DNA of 64,000 bases, from NCBI GenBank assembly GCA_024138025.1, contig JAMXBD010000633.1:62001-126000 (forward strand), in the 5' to 3' direction. The notes under the pieces are model-generated. The model made no database searches and was not told where the DNA came from. It saw only the letters and a program-made list of their open reading frames with translations. This document shows positions 11,070-22,380 of this stretch, piece after piece. Position 1 is the stretch's first letter. Each line of letters starts with the position of its first letter. The translations under genes were made by a program, and so were the position numbers. Origin of the DNA: Combretum micranthum. Lineage: Eukaryota; Streptophyta; Magnoliopsida; Myrtales; Combretaceae.

Positions 11070-11584
11070 AAGGGGAGAGATATGGTAAAACTGAATGGAC
11101 ATCACTCATTACAATACTCACTAGGTTTAGGTTCCATTAGTATTCTTCTCTAGGATTGAGTGCGGTTTTGACCTAACCTTAAAACCTAGCTAAAGAAATT
11201 ATCATGCTTCCTTATTTAATAATGGTTTCTATTCTAATTCTAAAATTTTTTGAAAATATCTAGCAATAGTCACTATCTCTACACTCTCTTGAAATGGTTG
11301 AAGACCAAAATCTCCCATCATCCAAATTCAATGAAATTTAAGCACTTAGTTTCGATATTATGGATTAAATATGATGCAAGATGTATTATGATGAATCGAT
11401 CTGTTTGCTTGACTTCCTAGAGATCTAAACCTGATCTTTATATGGTAAATCATCATATCATGGCTATGGATTTCAATGGTCACTTTCATCCATACCAAGA
11501 AACCAAAAGCATGAGCTCTTCAAAAATAGATAAGTATAAATCCAGTCATGGCTCAAAACTACTCCTTATGCATATTTAGGACTA

Positions 11585-11593
11585 TATATACAA
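11585..11593. repeat. Target site duplication, left (foldback MITE)
   Basis: TATATACAA, repeated perfectly at 11962-11970. Confidence 0.85.
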
Positions 11594-11961
11594 TAGGTGA
11601 ATTACACTAGAAGATATCAACGTTTGAGGTAAGTTCATTTTGGGTCCCAACGTTTTAAAAAATTCAAAAAAAGTCCCAACATTTGGGATAAGTTCATTTA
11701 AAGTCCCAATATTTGAAGAGGTGGGTCAATTTGGATCCCTAAAGACATGTGTCAATAAGAGAGAATATTTAATCAAAACTTAGAAGACTCTTCTCCTGTT
11801 GACATGTATCCTTGGCGACCCAAATTGACCCATTTCTTCAAATGTTGGGACCTTAAATGAACTTACCTCTAAACATTGGGACCTCTTTTCGACTTTTTGA
11901 AAAATTGGGATCCAAAATGAACTTACTCCCAAACATTTGGAAATTTTAGTGTAATTTACCC
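11594..11961. mobile_element. Foldback MITE with Mutator-type 9-bp duplication
   Basis: A 368-bp element that is almost entirely one long imperfect inverted repeat: the left arm (about 11595-11740, starting AGGTGAATTACAC) pairs with the right arm (about 11812-11961, ending GTGTAATTTACCC). Each arm contains repeated AAGTTCATTT and GGTCCCAA phrases. A perfect 9-bp duplication, TATATACAA, flanks it. Arm length and duplication length fit a Mutator-derived MITE. It has no coding capacity. Confidence 0.85.
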
Positions 11962-11970
11962 TATATACAA
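11962..11970. repeat. Target site duplication, right (foldback MITE)
   Basis: TATATACAA, identical to 11585-11593. Confidence 0.85.
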
Positions 11971-14340
11971 AAACAACCATGCAAATATTGGGATAATGGT
12001 AGGTTAAGTATCTATATTTTCTATTTTTGGTAATTTAGTATTTTATCTTTAATGTTTGATAAATTAATACTTGTACTTACAAAATATTTTCCATTTAGTG
12101 TTTCTGTTAAATAATATTTGATAGAAATTTATTTTGATGATGAGATTACAGCAAGTACTTATTAAAAAATTCAAAATCTAAAGATGTGATACTAAATTAC
12201 AAAAAAATTGTTAAAATTTCAAAATATAGGCATTTCATTTGTCATTATCCTATCATCAAAATGAACATCCACCAAATATTATTTATCAAAGATCTTGAAT
12301 CATACATATTTGAAAGTACACGAACTAGTATGCCAAAATCTAAAAATAAAATATTAAATCATCAAAATTTGAAAGTATATAATTTGATCTACCATTATCC
12401 CTATAGAAATGTCCCATTCCTATATCAAAGCATGGCAATTGTAAACCAAGCATGGTGTTGTTTTTCCTCAGTAGTATGATGTTGATAGTTATGAAAAGTT
12501 CAATAAAAAAATAATATTATGTTGTTTCCATGTAATTCATTTTTATGTATTTGCTATGTAAATCATGTTGACGATCTGCTTAGTATTGTTTGGTAGGTTT
12601 GAGTTGAATAAAACACCTTTTAAAAGAACAACTCAAAATTGAAGCTTTTAAAATTTATAAAATTAATTGGTTCTGTCCAACTTTAGCTAGCAACTACCAA
12701 CAATTAAGCAAGTGCACCTACTGAAATAGTATAGAAAGTATTAGGTTGGATCCTAAGGGATTGGTGGTAACTACCTTACTCCCATTTAATCTATTATCCA
12801 GCCAAAGAAAATCAAAAGACCATGCTTAAAATAGAAGCTAGACTAGGTTAATGAATATTCTTTTAGGGCAAAATTAATTATAGGTGTGTAACAATGCAAG
12901 ACAATAGCCTAAGGTTTGCTTCACCAATTTCTTATCATGTGAATTCAAATCAAAACTCTGAGAGAGTCGTTGCTGGTGTATTTGTACTGTCGGATTCACT
13001 AAGGTAAGTTAAAGCCTCTCTTAAGGTCAGTTAAAGCCTCTCTTAAGATCAGTAACTCTAGACCTAAACCAGACCACTGGAATATTTTCTTAGGCTATTA
13101 ATGTTCTAGACCCACATAAAGCTTAAAAATCCTTTGTTTTAAAACCAGCTTAATGAATTTCAAAAACAAGAGATAAAAAGTCTCATAACCCCTCTCTTAA
13201 GGCGATTATGATCAACTCCATTAGTAGTCACAGATCTATTTAAAAGAATAATCACTCAACTTATTCAGTTGAAATTAAACATGGATCCAATAGATGCACT
13301 ACACAATTAGACTCACGAAAACAAATTCAAGCTACTAATCACGAAGACTCAGTCAATTTACTTGAAAGGGCATTTGAATTCACGTGAATCAGGATTTAGA
13401 TTCACAAATCCTAAATTGTAGGAAATTATTTCTCCATGGATTTAAGCATTAAGCACAATTTCTGAAGAAATAAAATCGAATCAAAGAATATTTCAACTAC
13501 AATTAGAGTCTTACAAAAATTACAAACAATGGGTTTAATTAATTTTACCCAGAAAATACAAGATTTTTCTAAAGTAGGAAGAAACATGTTCTTTTGCCTC
13601 AAAATTCTCTCACTCTATACTAGGTTATGGAAATTTGCTACATAAAATTATGTACAATGTACACTCTATAATGTATATCTTTGCACGTTTATTTATAGAC
13701 TTAAGGCACAGAAATCATGAAGATTTTATTACTAACATGGCAAATTCTTTATAGCGAAGTGCATTTTCTTTATCCACGTACGTGTCCATATTGCTTACTC
13801 AAACAATCACTCATCGATGGGTACGTTGAGTGCTCGAGTGTTACATTAAAGATAGGGCTCGACTTGAGCTGATAAAATGCTGTCATTTCTATCCATTCTT
13901 TCATTGAGGGCTTGAGACTTTGAGGTACGACTTAAGTCAAGCCAAGGTCTGGTCTTCATTAATTCTTCATCGCAGGTCAAGGTCAGAGCTCGACTTTGTA
14001 GCACAAGAGAGACTTTTCTTCAAATTTAAGGCTCGATCACCTTAGAACGTATGTCGAGGGTCACATCGGTAGCTAAGTTTAGGGCATGATAGACTAAATT
14101 TATCTTGTTTTGCCTTGATATTTTGGCATCAACCAGTGCTTTTGCAGGACTCAGCTTATTCTGTCTTCAAGTATTGTCATTGTTTTGCTCCAAATATGAT
14201 TTTAAACACTTCAATCTTTCTTCTTTTGATTTAAGGAGCTGTAAAACAATAATTAAACATTAAAAGTACCATATTCATAGGAATTTATAAAAAAAAATAC
14301 ATCACTTAAGCCCAAATTCTTATTAATAGAATAGAGTAAA
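11971..14340. other. Gene-free stretch
   Basis: No gene, LTR pair or TIR was supported. The 12700-14300 part is less AT-rich and may be old repeat DNA. It contains the 22-bp tandem repeat listed separately. Confidence 0.45.
13004..13047. repeat. 22-bp tandem repeat, two copies
   Basis: The phrase AGTTAAAGCCTCTCTTAAG occurs twice in a row with one-base differences, and a third partial copy follows. Confidence 0.7.
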
Positions 14341-14379
14341 ATACACTTATCATGGTCTAAAATGAGTCACGGGCCTCCC

Positions 14380-14860
14380 AAGACAAGTCTAACCTATTAA
14401 CCTTTCGGCCAACCTAAAGGGTCAACTCTTAGCACAACACTAAGACATTCTAGAAGCCTAACTAAGGTATCTCTCATCTTGATTCTACCTACTGATTGGC
14501 TCCTACTGCACTCGGTTAGTACCTCATCCAATGTCTTTCGGCCTTCCCCCTCAGTTGGGTCTGGCACATGTAAACGTGGATTAGTGGGTCTACCTCACAT
14601 CCACGATAACCGTCATAAACTAACTACTCTCCCACCCATCCACTTGTCTATGAGCTCATTGCGTGCTTAACCCCGATGGTCATCCAACTATAAATATCCC
14701 TACCCTATCCACGAAAAGGGTAATGTCACATACTCTCTTTTATTCATCATTCTAAATCAACATGTTTGTTGACTTAAGTATCAAAGTGGCTAACATCGAG
14801 GCCAGCCTGTATGCCACTTACTATGTTTTGTTCACCAAGTCCATTACCATTGAAGTCCAA
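14380..14860 (+). repeat. LTR-like promoter fragment
   Basis: A relatively GC-rich block containing a TATA-like CTATAAATATCCC at about 14690, then a C/T-rich leader and phrases such as GTTGACTTAAGTATCAAAGTGGC. In overall character this resembles the U3-R part of a plant gypsy LTR. No partner copy, primer-binding site or target duplication was found, so it could be a solo-LTR fragment or another repeat. Confidence 0.3.
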
Positions 14861-17100
14861 ACTTAAATTCTTCGTATCTGGTTTCTACCTTATTCAAACT
14901 AATAAATCATGTTTGGATAATGTATTCATATTGAGTTATCATTCTTGATAGTTATTATATATATATTTCAAGATGGAAAATGTTGGTGCTCGTCGGTTGA
15001 ATTGACTTAGGGGATGGGGACATCTGTATAGGTCTGGCATGCATTTTGCTTTTGGATTTCTTCGGTACTCTAGAAAATGTGTAAGACTTTTAGAAGGAAT
15101 TTTGTGTTTGGTGTGGAATTGGAGCAACGATCATTAAATGTATATTGAATCTTGACCACGGAAGTTCTATGCTAATTGAAAGATAATATATTGCAACTTC
15201 GACGTGTAGTTTGTACAAAGGGAAATCCACCTTATTAAATTCTTTTGGTGAGTTCCTTCTAATAAATTTTCATAACGGAAAATACAAAGGTATAGAAGAG
15301 TATATAGTTAAAAATGATAAAAATAATAATAAAGGGATAATTGATAATTTTTATGTCCTTAGTCAATCTCCTATTTGTAAGTATCAAATAGTTGAATTAT
15401 TTCCCATCATTCTTGCCAGAATTTGGTTTTCTTTTAGCTCTCTTCCTCTCTCTCTTTATATAGAAAGGAAAATTTTAAGATCTCGTTATATTAGATAAGG
15501 ACTTCATTGGAGGAGCTATCGCCCCCAAGGGGTTATTGTACTATTATTATTTTTAGCCATAATCTTGTATGGAATCTTTTTTTTTCCCCTTTAACAAATC
15601 GAAAGTTACTACATGGGATGTTATGGGGTAAAGCCGTAAAGGGAAGGAGACCACCAGACTGGCTTTCACTGGGATCCGCGAGGAAGGGATATGATGGTCC
15701 TTTACTGTCCCAAGTTGAAGACAACCTGGTCGACATGTTTGATGGGAGATAGGACTTGCACACTCAACACAGGTGCATTTGCACGCTTAGGAGTGTGATG
15801 GTACCACAAAATCCATATGGATTTTGAACAATATCTCAAATGCGCAACAAATTATTTAGTACCAAAACACAACACCTTTGATGCCAACAGATGATGAAAA
15901 ATGTGTCCTTTATGTGCAAAAATTGATAAAGTTAAAAATTCTAAAATAAAATATACCCAAAAAAAAATAAGATAATTTTTTCTGCGTTGCCTCTCTTTCT
16001 TTTTTTTTTTTTTTAATTTTGAAGAAGCGGAAAAGTTAAATATGGGCAATTATATGAATTGGATATGACACAACAATTTAAGAAACACATAGGTTTGTTA
16101 AAATATAGAAATATATATTATCCACTATTCCCTCTAATTAATCAATTACATTTGGCACAGCCTCCAGTGAGACATATCGTCTAGAGAGATTGGTAAGAAT
16201 AAGTTTGTCACAATTTATGAACTAGATTACTAAGAGCAAAAAGTAACTCTAAAAAAAGAAACACATATCATAGAATGTGGAAAATTCTATGATTTTGTTT
16301 TTTTTAAAAGGAATTGGTTCATAACTAAAATATTAAATATACTAATTATTATATTTATTTTAATGTTTAGAAGATTAGTTGGAGGTGACTTTCATAAAAT
16401 GTATTCAAATAATTCATAATATGGTAGTTGATATATTAATTATTTTATTAGTGCCATCACAATTGTGCAGAAATCTAATTTATTAAATAGTGAATAGGAC
16501 TAAATCCATTAAAATAAAAAAAAATGAGATCATAGAAATTTTCCTTTTTTTATATAATTTGAAAGATCGAAGCATCATATATTCCAAATACAGAATCTTC
16601 AATTAGATCAGCAACAACTTAGTGGGGTTCATGTCTAGCGTAAGCATAAATTAATTATCAAGAAGGCTTTCTGCCAAACCAATCAAACAAGTAGAATCAA
16701 AGCCCTGCAATCGAATAACATTTCAAAATCTAGAAACAAAAGCTGGGTACTATAGAGGCTTAACAGAAGAATTCTTTAAAAGAGTTACAACCTCAGTTAA
16801 AAGTTAGAAGCTAGAATAATTTTAAGGATAGAATCATATCTAAAATTTCTACCTGTAAAAGCATAACATTTTCTTTGCTTTAAGGTTAGCTTAGATTCTT
16901 ATTCCCATCAAAGTGGGAAGGGGTAAACTTGGATTCCCCAAGGCTTGATTGACAAGTAGATACTTTTCCCTTCCTCCTCACTTAAATCCAATCTAAATTA
17001 TTATACTAGGTTCTTCTTCAACATCAAAGGTATTTTGCTAACAACAGCACACTACAAGAATGACCAAACAGTAAACAAAACAAACACCTTAAAGGAAGCT
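14861..17100. other. Unrecognised stretch with short open frames
   Basis: Open frames at 15211-15498 and 15507-15752 (plus strand) have no recognisable domain. The first is lysine- and asparagine-rich and the second follows closely in another frame. The block 15600-15750 is more GC-rich than its surroundings and could be a fragment of a host gene, but no family was identified. Confidence 0.3.
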
Positions 17101-17154
17101 ATTGACAGTCCAAATCACATTGGCTCACCCATAGCAACAGCTTAAAGGGAAACT

Positions 17155-17739
17155 CTAACCCCAATAGCAATGGAACAGATATCGTTGGAGTCTAAACACC
17201 CACAAGGAATGCTCAAGATGAGAAGCTAGCACAGAAGTAGATGGGGGTTCGCTTAAAAGATGAATGGGGAAAAGGGGCGGAATTTCTAGAATGAAGGGCA
17301 TGTGTACAAGCGAAAGATTAAGGGAATCCAGTTTGGCAATTAATTTTTGCTCAATATTTTCTAAAGTGTCATTAATGCACTCCAACATTGTACTTCCAAA
17401 ACAAGGGTTGAAAGAGGGTTCATAAGAGCTAGGTGTGCAGCCAAGGAGACAGGAGGGGGGAAGGGTTTATTCTAGGCAAGGGTCTAGTCCACTAAAGATA
17501 GCCTTCTCAGAAGGATTTTACTAGTAGAACTAGAACTGAAGTTGATAAATTTGTGCAAGTGAAACCACCTTAGAAGAAAAGCTAGGAAAAGTTGGGTTCG
17601 AACTTTTACAAGAATGGTAAAAGCTTACAACCTCCTTAGAAGAAGAGGCAGGGGAGAAAACCACCTTGTTTTGCATAAAACTAGCGGGGAAGTGATCCTT
17701 AAAAGTATGACTATGACGACCCCTAGAAGTCCTCTGCAA
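17155..17739 (-). pseudogene. Two unrecognised minus-strand coding remnants
   Basis: Minus-strand frames at 17530-17739 and 17155-17388 have a more protein-like composition than neighbouring frames (NLSLVHMPFILEIPPLFP; a serine-rich segment upstream) and sit in a less AT-rich block, with stops between them. They may be the end of an old retroelement frame. No domain or family is recognised and a chance origin cannot be excluded. Confidence 0.2.
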
Positions 17740-17759
17740 AAAACCTTTGGGAATGGCTA

Positions 17760-19490
17760 AGAGGATAGAAGGTAAAGGTTGGCAGGAAAAAAAAAAAACC
17801 GACTTAAAAAACCAATTCGTAAGTCGAATTAAACTTAGTGGCCAAAAAAAAACAAAAAAAAAAAGTCAAATTAAACTTAGACGAAAATATGGTTTTTTTA
17901 AACCCTTTACTTTAGAAGATTCTCAATCCCAACCAGTTCGTAAATTAATAATTGATTTGAAGAGATAAATCAAACCAAATCAAACTATTTTAGAAATATT
18001 ATTTTATTTTTTATTATAAATTTTATTATGATGATTGATTATAAATCACATATTTTATGATTTCATTTTAATATTTATTATTTCATGTATATTAGTTAAT
18101 ATTAACTTGTCAATTTTTTAATATTGTTCTTAGGTTCAAGTTGTGCATTTAGTTATGACACTTATATTCAAAGCAATCTAATAATAGATTACTTTTATTC
18201 ATAAATGGCTATAAATTATATTTTAGTAAAATTTATTGGTAACTGGTTGACCCAATTGTTTTGTAAAGAAATATATTACAACTTATTATGTATTAATTAG
18301 TAAATTTACTTTATTGATAAATGACTAATTGATGACTAATTAATTTTATGGACTATAGATATGGGTGATAGGCTTATAAAATTTCACTTAAACTTTATGG
18401 AGCAATTCAAATATCTGCACAAATATAAACGATTAAAACAGATCTTTTTTTTTTTAATTAAAACTGTAATTCAATCCATAATTTGAACCAACCAAACCAT
18501 TATTTTAATAGATTAATTTCGATGAAAAAGACAAATTATAAACTATGATTTAATTTGATTTTAAAAACCAAACCAAATTTATGCGCACCCGCACACCAAC
18601 TACCCCAAGCTAAAGTAGAGGGGAAGTGCTGGGGGAAGGGAGGAAGCATGTGAGTATAATTCTTAGTAACTGTTCATCCAAGTCACTTAATCGAAATAAT
18701 AAAAATTTTCTCGTAGATAACAACTATACCAATGACACTACTATTTTGTTAATAAATTTGACGGATATGACTTGTTTTTATTTTTAAGTTAATTTATAAA
18801 GGGCATCTAAATTTGACAAAAGAGCCATCTAACAATAAAACAGAGCCATATAAATCACCTCTTTTTTTAATTACTATCGCCTCTCGCATAAACACCTAGT
18901 GATATTGAAACTAAACAGATATTCCCAAAAGCAATGAAAAGCAGTATAACTATGAAATTAAAAAAAAAATTATATACATATTGTTTTCTTCGTACATAAT
19001 TATACATACTTGAGTCATAAGATGAGCATGCTTATGTAATTGGACATTACTTAAATGATGCAGCATTTTCCAAGAGCTGCATACATCATTAGACGATGCC
19101 CATTATTATGTGTTTTGATGATGCGGAAAAAGCTTTCAGAGCTATTTATACATAACATGACAAAAGTTTCTACACAAAGTATACAACTAGCACAGTATTA
19201 AAAATGTCAGTGTAATATTCCCAACAAGTAAAACAAGAAGCGAACCTGATTTCTTCTTCTGGGTTTAGTAAAGACCAAAGTTCAATGCAATCAATCTAGC
19301 AAAACTCCTCAAAAGATAAAGAATAAAAAAGGGTACGGTCAGTTTTCCCAATTCAACAATTCCATAATAAACTAACCAACCAACACAACCACTTGCTACA
19401 AATAAAATGACACCTTATTATTGCATTGAAACACACAGTGATTGAATAGGGCTCCATGCAATCTTAATTCATAAGATACCTAAGTTGTCT
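17760..19490. other. AT-rich stretch, possible hAT-like end near 18590
   Basis: No gene is seen. Around 18555-18595 the phrase AACCAAACCAAATTTATGCG followed by CACCC resembles the terminal motif of some plant hAT-like elements, and similar AACCAAACC motifs recur at 17970 and 18490. A matching opposite end was not found. Confidence 0.3.
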
Positions 19491-19557
19491 AAATGAACTT
19501 AGCCTATCCAAAAGAAGAATTTCAAAACTCCATTTAGTTTGGCTCTAAAGTACTCAC

Positions 19558-20071
19558 CAGCTTCAGTTTCAGTTATGCTGGTGTTTGGAATGTCTACCAT
19601 CACATATACATACTGCACAGGAACAGCGTTGCAACCTGGAGATAGTGTTACCCCTCCTAAAAGTGAACAATTTTCACTGTCCCACGGTTGGCTCAACCTC
19701 AACTATTATCATGTTCATAACTCAAGTCTACCTAGATTGACATCGATGCCTCAACTCAACAACTGCCGGGGTTCCTAACTGCTTTAGTCTTACATAGATT
19801 GAAATCATTGTCTCAATCTCAACAGTCGACGCGGTTCCTAACTGCTTCAATCTACCTGAATTGAAATCGTTCTTTTCATGAAGATGAGTGGATCGAGTAT
19901 TCGATAATTACAAGAGCAACAACTTTCAGTGAAAATGAGAGGAAGGGGAAAAAAAAAAAGTTTGCTATGCTATATTTCACATTCTTTTCCACGAGATATG
20001 TAGTAAGCATCTGCCTACTGCACCCAGAATAAATAATTTCAACTAACCTTCTGAATCTGATTAAAAAAGCC
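19558..20071 (-). other. Possible spliced exons downstream of the E3 gene
   Basis: On the minus strand two segments have canonical splice borders: 20048-20071 (acceptor TTTGCAG, donor AAG then GTTAGT) and 19558-19612 (acceptor TGTGCAG, donor CTG then GTGAGTA). The second codes for YVYVMVDIPNTSITETEA in one frame. They could be 3' exons of an unrecognised transcript, a spliced 3' UTR of the E3 ligase gene, or chance. No protein family is recognised. Confidence 0.2.
19727..19872. repeat. Imperfect 61-63 bp tandem repeat, about 2.4 copies
   Basis: Units start at 19727, 19788 and 19851, each opening with TCT(A/T)AC(C/A)T and containing GTTCCTAACTGCTT. The third copy is partial. Confidence 0.75.
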
Positions 20072-20159
20072 CTGCAAATGTTTCATTCGCGAAATGTCCA
20101 AAAAAGACGAAATAAAGTGCATCTTAATTACACATACAGGAATGGAAAAGGACTGCATA

Positions 20160-20559
20160 AAAAATCTAACTACATAATGTAGACCATCAAAACGCACATG
20201 GATACATCAATTTTGTATACCTTCCAAGTCCAGGAAAAAAACAATTCCCTCATCACGTGCATTCTTTTGCTGCTTCTGCTGCTCACCTCCCCTTCGATTC
20301 ACAAGGATAATCAATTTTCAGAACACTTGAATGGGCCAGTAGATTGTCTTCTGAGCTAAATGCCAAGTTTTTTCCCTTAATCCACAAGATGTTATATTTA
20401 TAGCACAACAACAAATTTGAGTGAGCAGTTCACTCCTTTCTATTTACAGTTACAAACAACAATATCCTTTCACAACATATCCAATTTCAAAATTGGCCGC
20501 ACCCTAACTTCGTCATAAACATTCGATGTCAAAGCTCACAGCTTTCATCGATCACTAAG
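20160..20559 (-). other. Probable 3' UTR of the E3 ligase gene
   Basis: Noncoding sequence directly after the stop codon at 20560-20562 and less AT-rich than the distal intergenic DNA. No clear minus-strand AATAAA was seen, so the end is only a guess. Confidence 0.35.
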
Positions 20560-21657
20560 TCAGAAATTGGAATCCGAAAATGACCTACTCCTCGCCATTC
20601 TCAGATTAGAGCTGGAGCTTGAAGTGGATGCCCCTGAAGATGCCCCAAACCGTCCACCTAAGCAACCAAACAAATTCCTAAAAGCCCTCCTCAGTCCACC
20701 ACTCTCCCTCCCTCTACTCCCTCTCGCTGCCCACGAGATCCGCCTTGGAATTCCACCATTATTGAACCCACCATCCATTTCAGTATAAACAACAGGCAAC
20801 TCCCTCTCACCACCTCTCCTGCCACCCGAAAATCGCCCCACCGCAAACCCTCCACCAGGCAACCTCCAAATAGTCAACCCAACCGTCTCTTCATCCTCCA
20901 ACCTCGCATTTTCACCTCGATTCGGCTCAACCGTCTCACTGGTATCCGAAGGCATCTCATGCCTGCAAACCGGGCAGGAGTTGCGCATCGAAAGCCAAGG
21001 CAAAATACAATCTTGATGGTATATATGCTTACAAGGCATCTCTCTGGCCTCAGAACCTAATTCAAACACTTCCTTACAAACAGCACAATGCAATTCAGTA
21101 CCTATGTGCTCATGATCAATCTCAATCGTGGGCATCGATTCGATAGCAGCTTTAGAAGCCGGAGGGTGCTCCAACCGGGCAATTCCGTTAATCTCAATCT
21201 GAGAAAGCTGTTCTAGCAACCGATCGAAACCCGAACCAAGCAAAAACTCCGAAATACTCGGAGGCAGGGGCCTTAAACCAGAGCCGCCACCATCGTCGTA
21301 ATACAATTCATAACCGTTCCGCTCTCCACCCCCATCAGGACTATCCGCAGGGCGGCGGAGGACGATTACGGGATTAAAAGGCGACCGATCCCCACCATTT
21401 CGGCGGCTCCTGCGAAGACCAGGACCCATACTGTGGTCCGAGTTGTTATTATTGGATCTCGAAGATCCCATCATATACATAGCAGCGGCGGGGAATCGGC
21501 GCCGCCGCGCGTCGGCTAAGACCGACTGCGGAGCGTTTTCGATCTCTTCGATGAAACCTCCGTCGCAATTAGGGCATGTAATCGGGTCCTGACTCCAGAC
21601 CCTAACGAATCTACTGCATCTATAGCACCAATAAGAAGATGTCGTACTAGAAGACAT
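20560..21657 (-). CDS. RING-H2/DUF1117 E3 ubiquitin ligase (RDUF1/2-like)
   Basis: A single uninterrupted 365-residue frame with no sign of introns. An N-terminal zinc ribbon (BCA2 type) is formed by C11, C14, C28 and C31. A glycine/arginine-rich linker follows, then a conserved block ([21 protein letters not shown], about 131-151) typical of this E3 group. A RING-H2 finger has C191, C194, C209, H211, H214, C217, C228 and C231, all eight ligands present. The C-terminus, about 258-350, matches DUF1117 ([16 protein letters not shown], then [11 protein letters not shown]). This architecture is that of Arabidopsis RDUF1 and RDUF2, cytosolic or nuclear ligases linked to ABA and drought responses. 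Length fits the family. The start at 21657 is supported because the zinc ribbon begins within ten residues. It is the only intact host gene seen here. Confidence 0.95.
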   Translation of the reverse strand: MSSSTTSSYWCYRCSRFVRVWSQDPITCPNCDGGFIEEIENAPQSVLADARRRRFPAAAMYMMGSSRSNNNNSDHSMGPGLRRSRRNGGDRSPFNPVIVLRRPADSPDGGGERNGYELYYDDGGGSGLRPLPPSISEFLLGSGFDRLLEQLSQIEINGIARLEHPPASKAAIESMPTIEIDHEHIGTELHCAVCKEVFELGSEAREMPCKHIYHQDCILPWLSMRNSCPVCRHEMPSDTSETVEPNRGENARLEDEETVGLTIWRLPGGGFAVGRFSGGRRGGERELPVVYTEMDGGFNNGGIPRRISWAARGSRGRESGGLRRAFRNLFGCLGGRFGASSGASTSSSSSNLRMARSRSFSDSNF

Positions 21658-22179
21658 CTACAGATCAAGACTTACCGAAACCTAGATCCCCAAAGCCCAA
21701 GTTACTTTTCTCTTTACCCCAAATACCAAAATCTTAAAAAATCAAATCTTTGGAAGGAAACCCAACTTCGTTGAAGATCTGATGTTGTTTTAGGTAAAAA
21801 AAAAAAAAGGGGAAATTTTAGGGGGAAGAAACCTCAATTTGATAGGATAGAGGAAATTGGAGTGTAAAATAGGGAAAATCGGTTGATTTTAAAAAAGGAA
21901 GGAGACAGAGAGAGAGAGAATCGGTTGAATCGAAGTAACTCCTGGAAAGATTGGTTAAGTTTCTGAGAGACTGGAGGAACGAAGAAGTTAGGGTTTGAAA
22001 AAAAAAAAAAAAAAATTAAATTGGGAGGGCTTGGTGTTCGGGAGGTGAGAAACTATGAGAAAAGGAAAGGAAAACAGAAACCATATTTGTTTTGTTTGTT
22101 GGAGAGAGAAACTGTTTTGAAACGTCAAAAACGCGTTGGTCTTTCCGTTAGCGTGCCATCTAAAGCTTTGGAATGTCGA

Positions 22180-22187
22180 CACGTGGC
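22180..22187 (-). promoter_or_regulatory. ABRE/G-box (CACGTGGC)
   Basis: CACGTGGC on the plus strand (GCCACGTG on the gene strand), about 520 bp upstream of the start codon. It matches the ACGTGGC core bound by ABF/AREB bZIP factors and would fit ABA-responsive expression known for the family. Confidence 0.5.
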
Positions 22188-22266
22188 TGAAGGTGGTTGG
22201 GTGGAACTAGACGACGTTAAGTGTGTAACTGGGGAAACGTGACTGATTGTACATCAGGTCAGGCTC

Positions 22267-22272
22267 GGTCAA
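22267..22272 (-). promoter_or_regulatory. W-box (TTGACC on gene strand)
   Basis: GGTCAA on the plus strand reads TTGACC towards the E3 gene. A second TGACC core is nearby at about 22255. WRKY factors bind such motifs, but single short motifs are weak evidence. Confidence 0.3.
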
Positions 22273-22380
22273 ACGGTGGTTTGTCGCACACGCGCTCGTG
22301 GACCTGACGTAGTCGCGTGGGCTTAAAGATCAAAAGTAGTACTAGTATGCAAAAGAGAGAGGGCCGGAGGGTTTGATTAA

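Larger units (their letters stand above)
21658..22380 (-). promoter_or_regulatory. 5' UTR and proximal promoter of the E3 ligase gene
   Basis: The region upstream of the start has a GA repeat at 21906-21919, an A-rich run at 21999-22015, and a relatively GC-rich block at 22140-22330. That block carries the ABRE/G-box and W-box motifs listed separately. The transcription start was not determined. Confidence 0.5.

Noticed and set aside
15211..15752. Two consecutive plus-strand frames, considered as organelle-derived or a host gene
   Set aside because: No plastid, mitochondrial or nuclear gene was recognised, and the frames are different.
20567..20788. Plus-strand frame opposite the E3 ligase
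   Set aside because: A shadow of the minus-strand coding sequence with no homology of its own.
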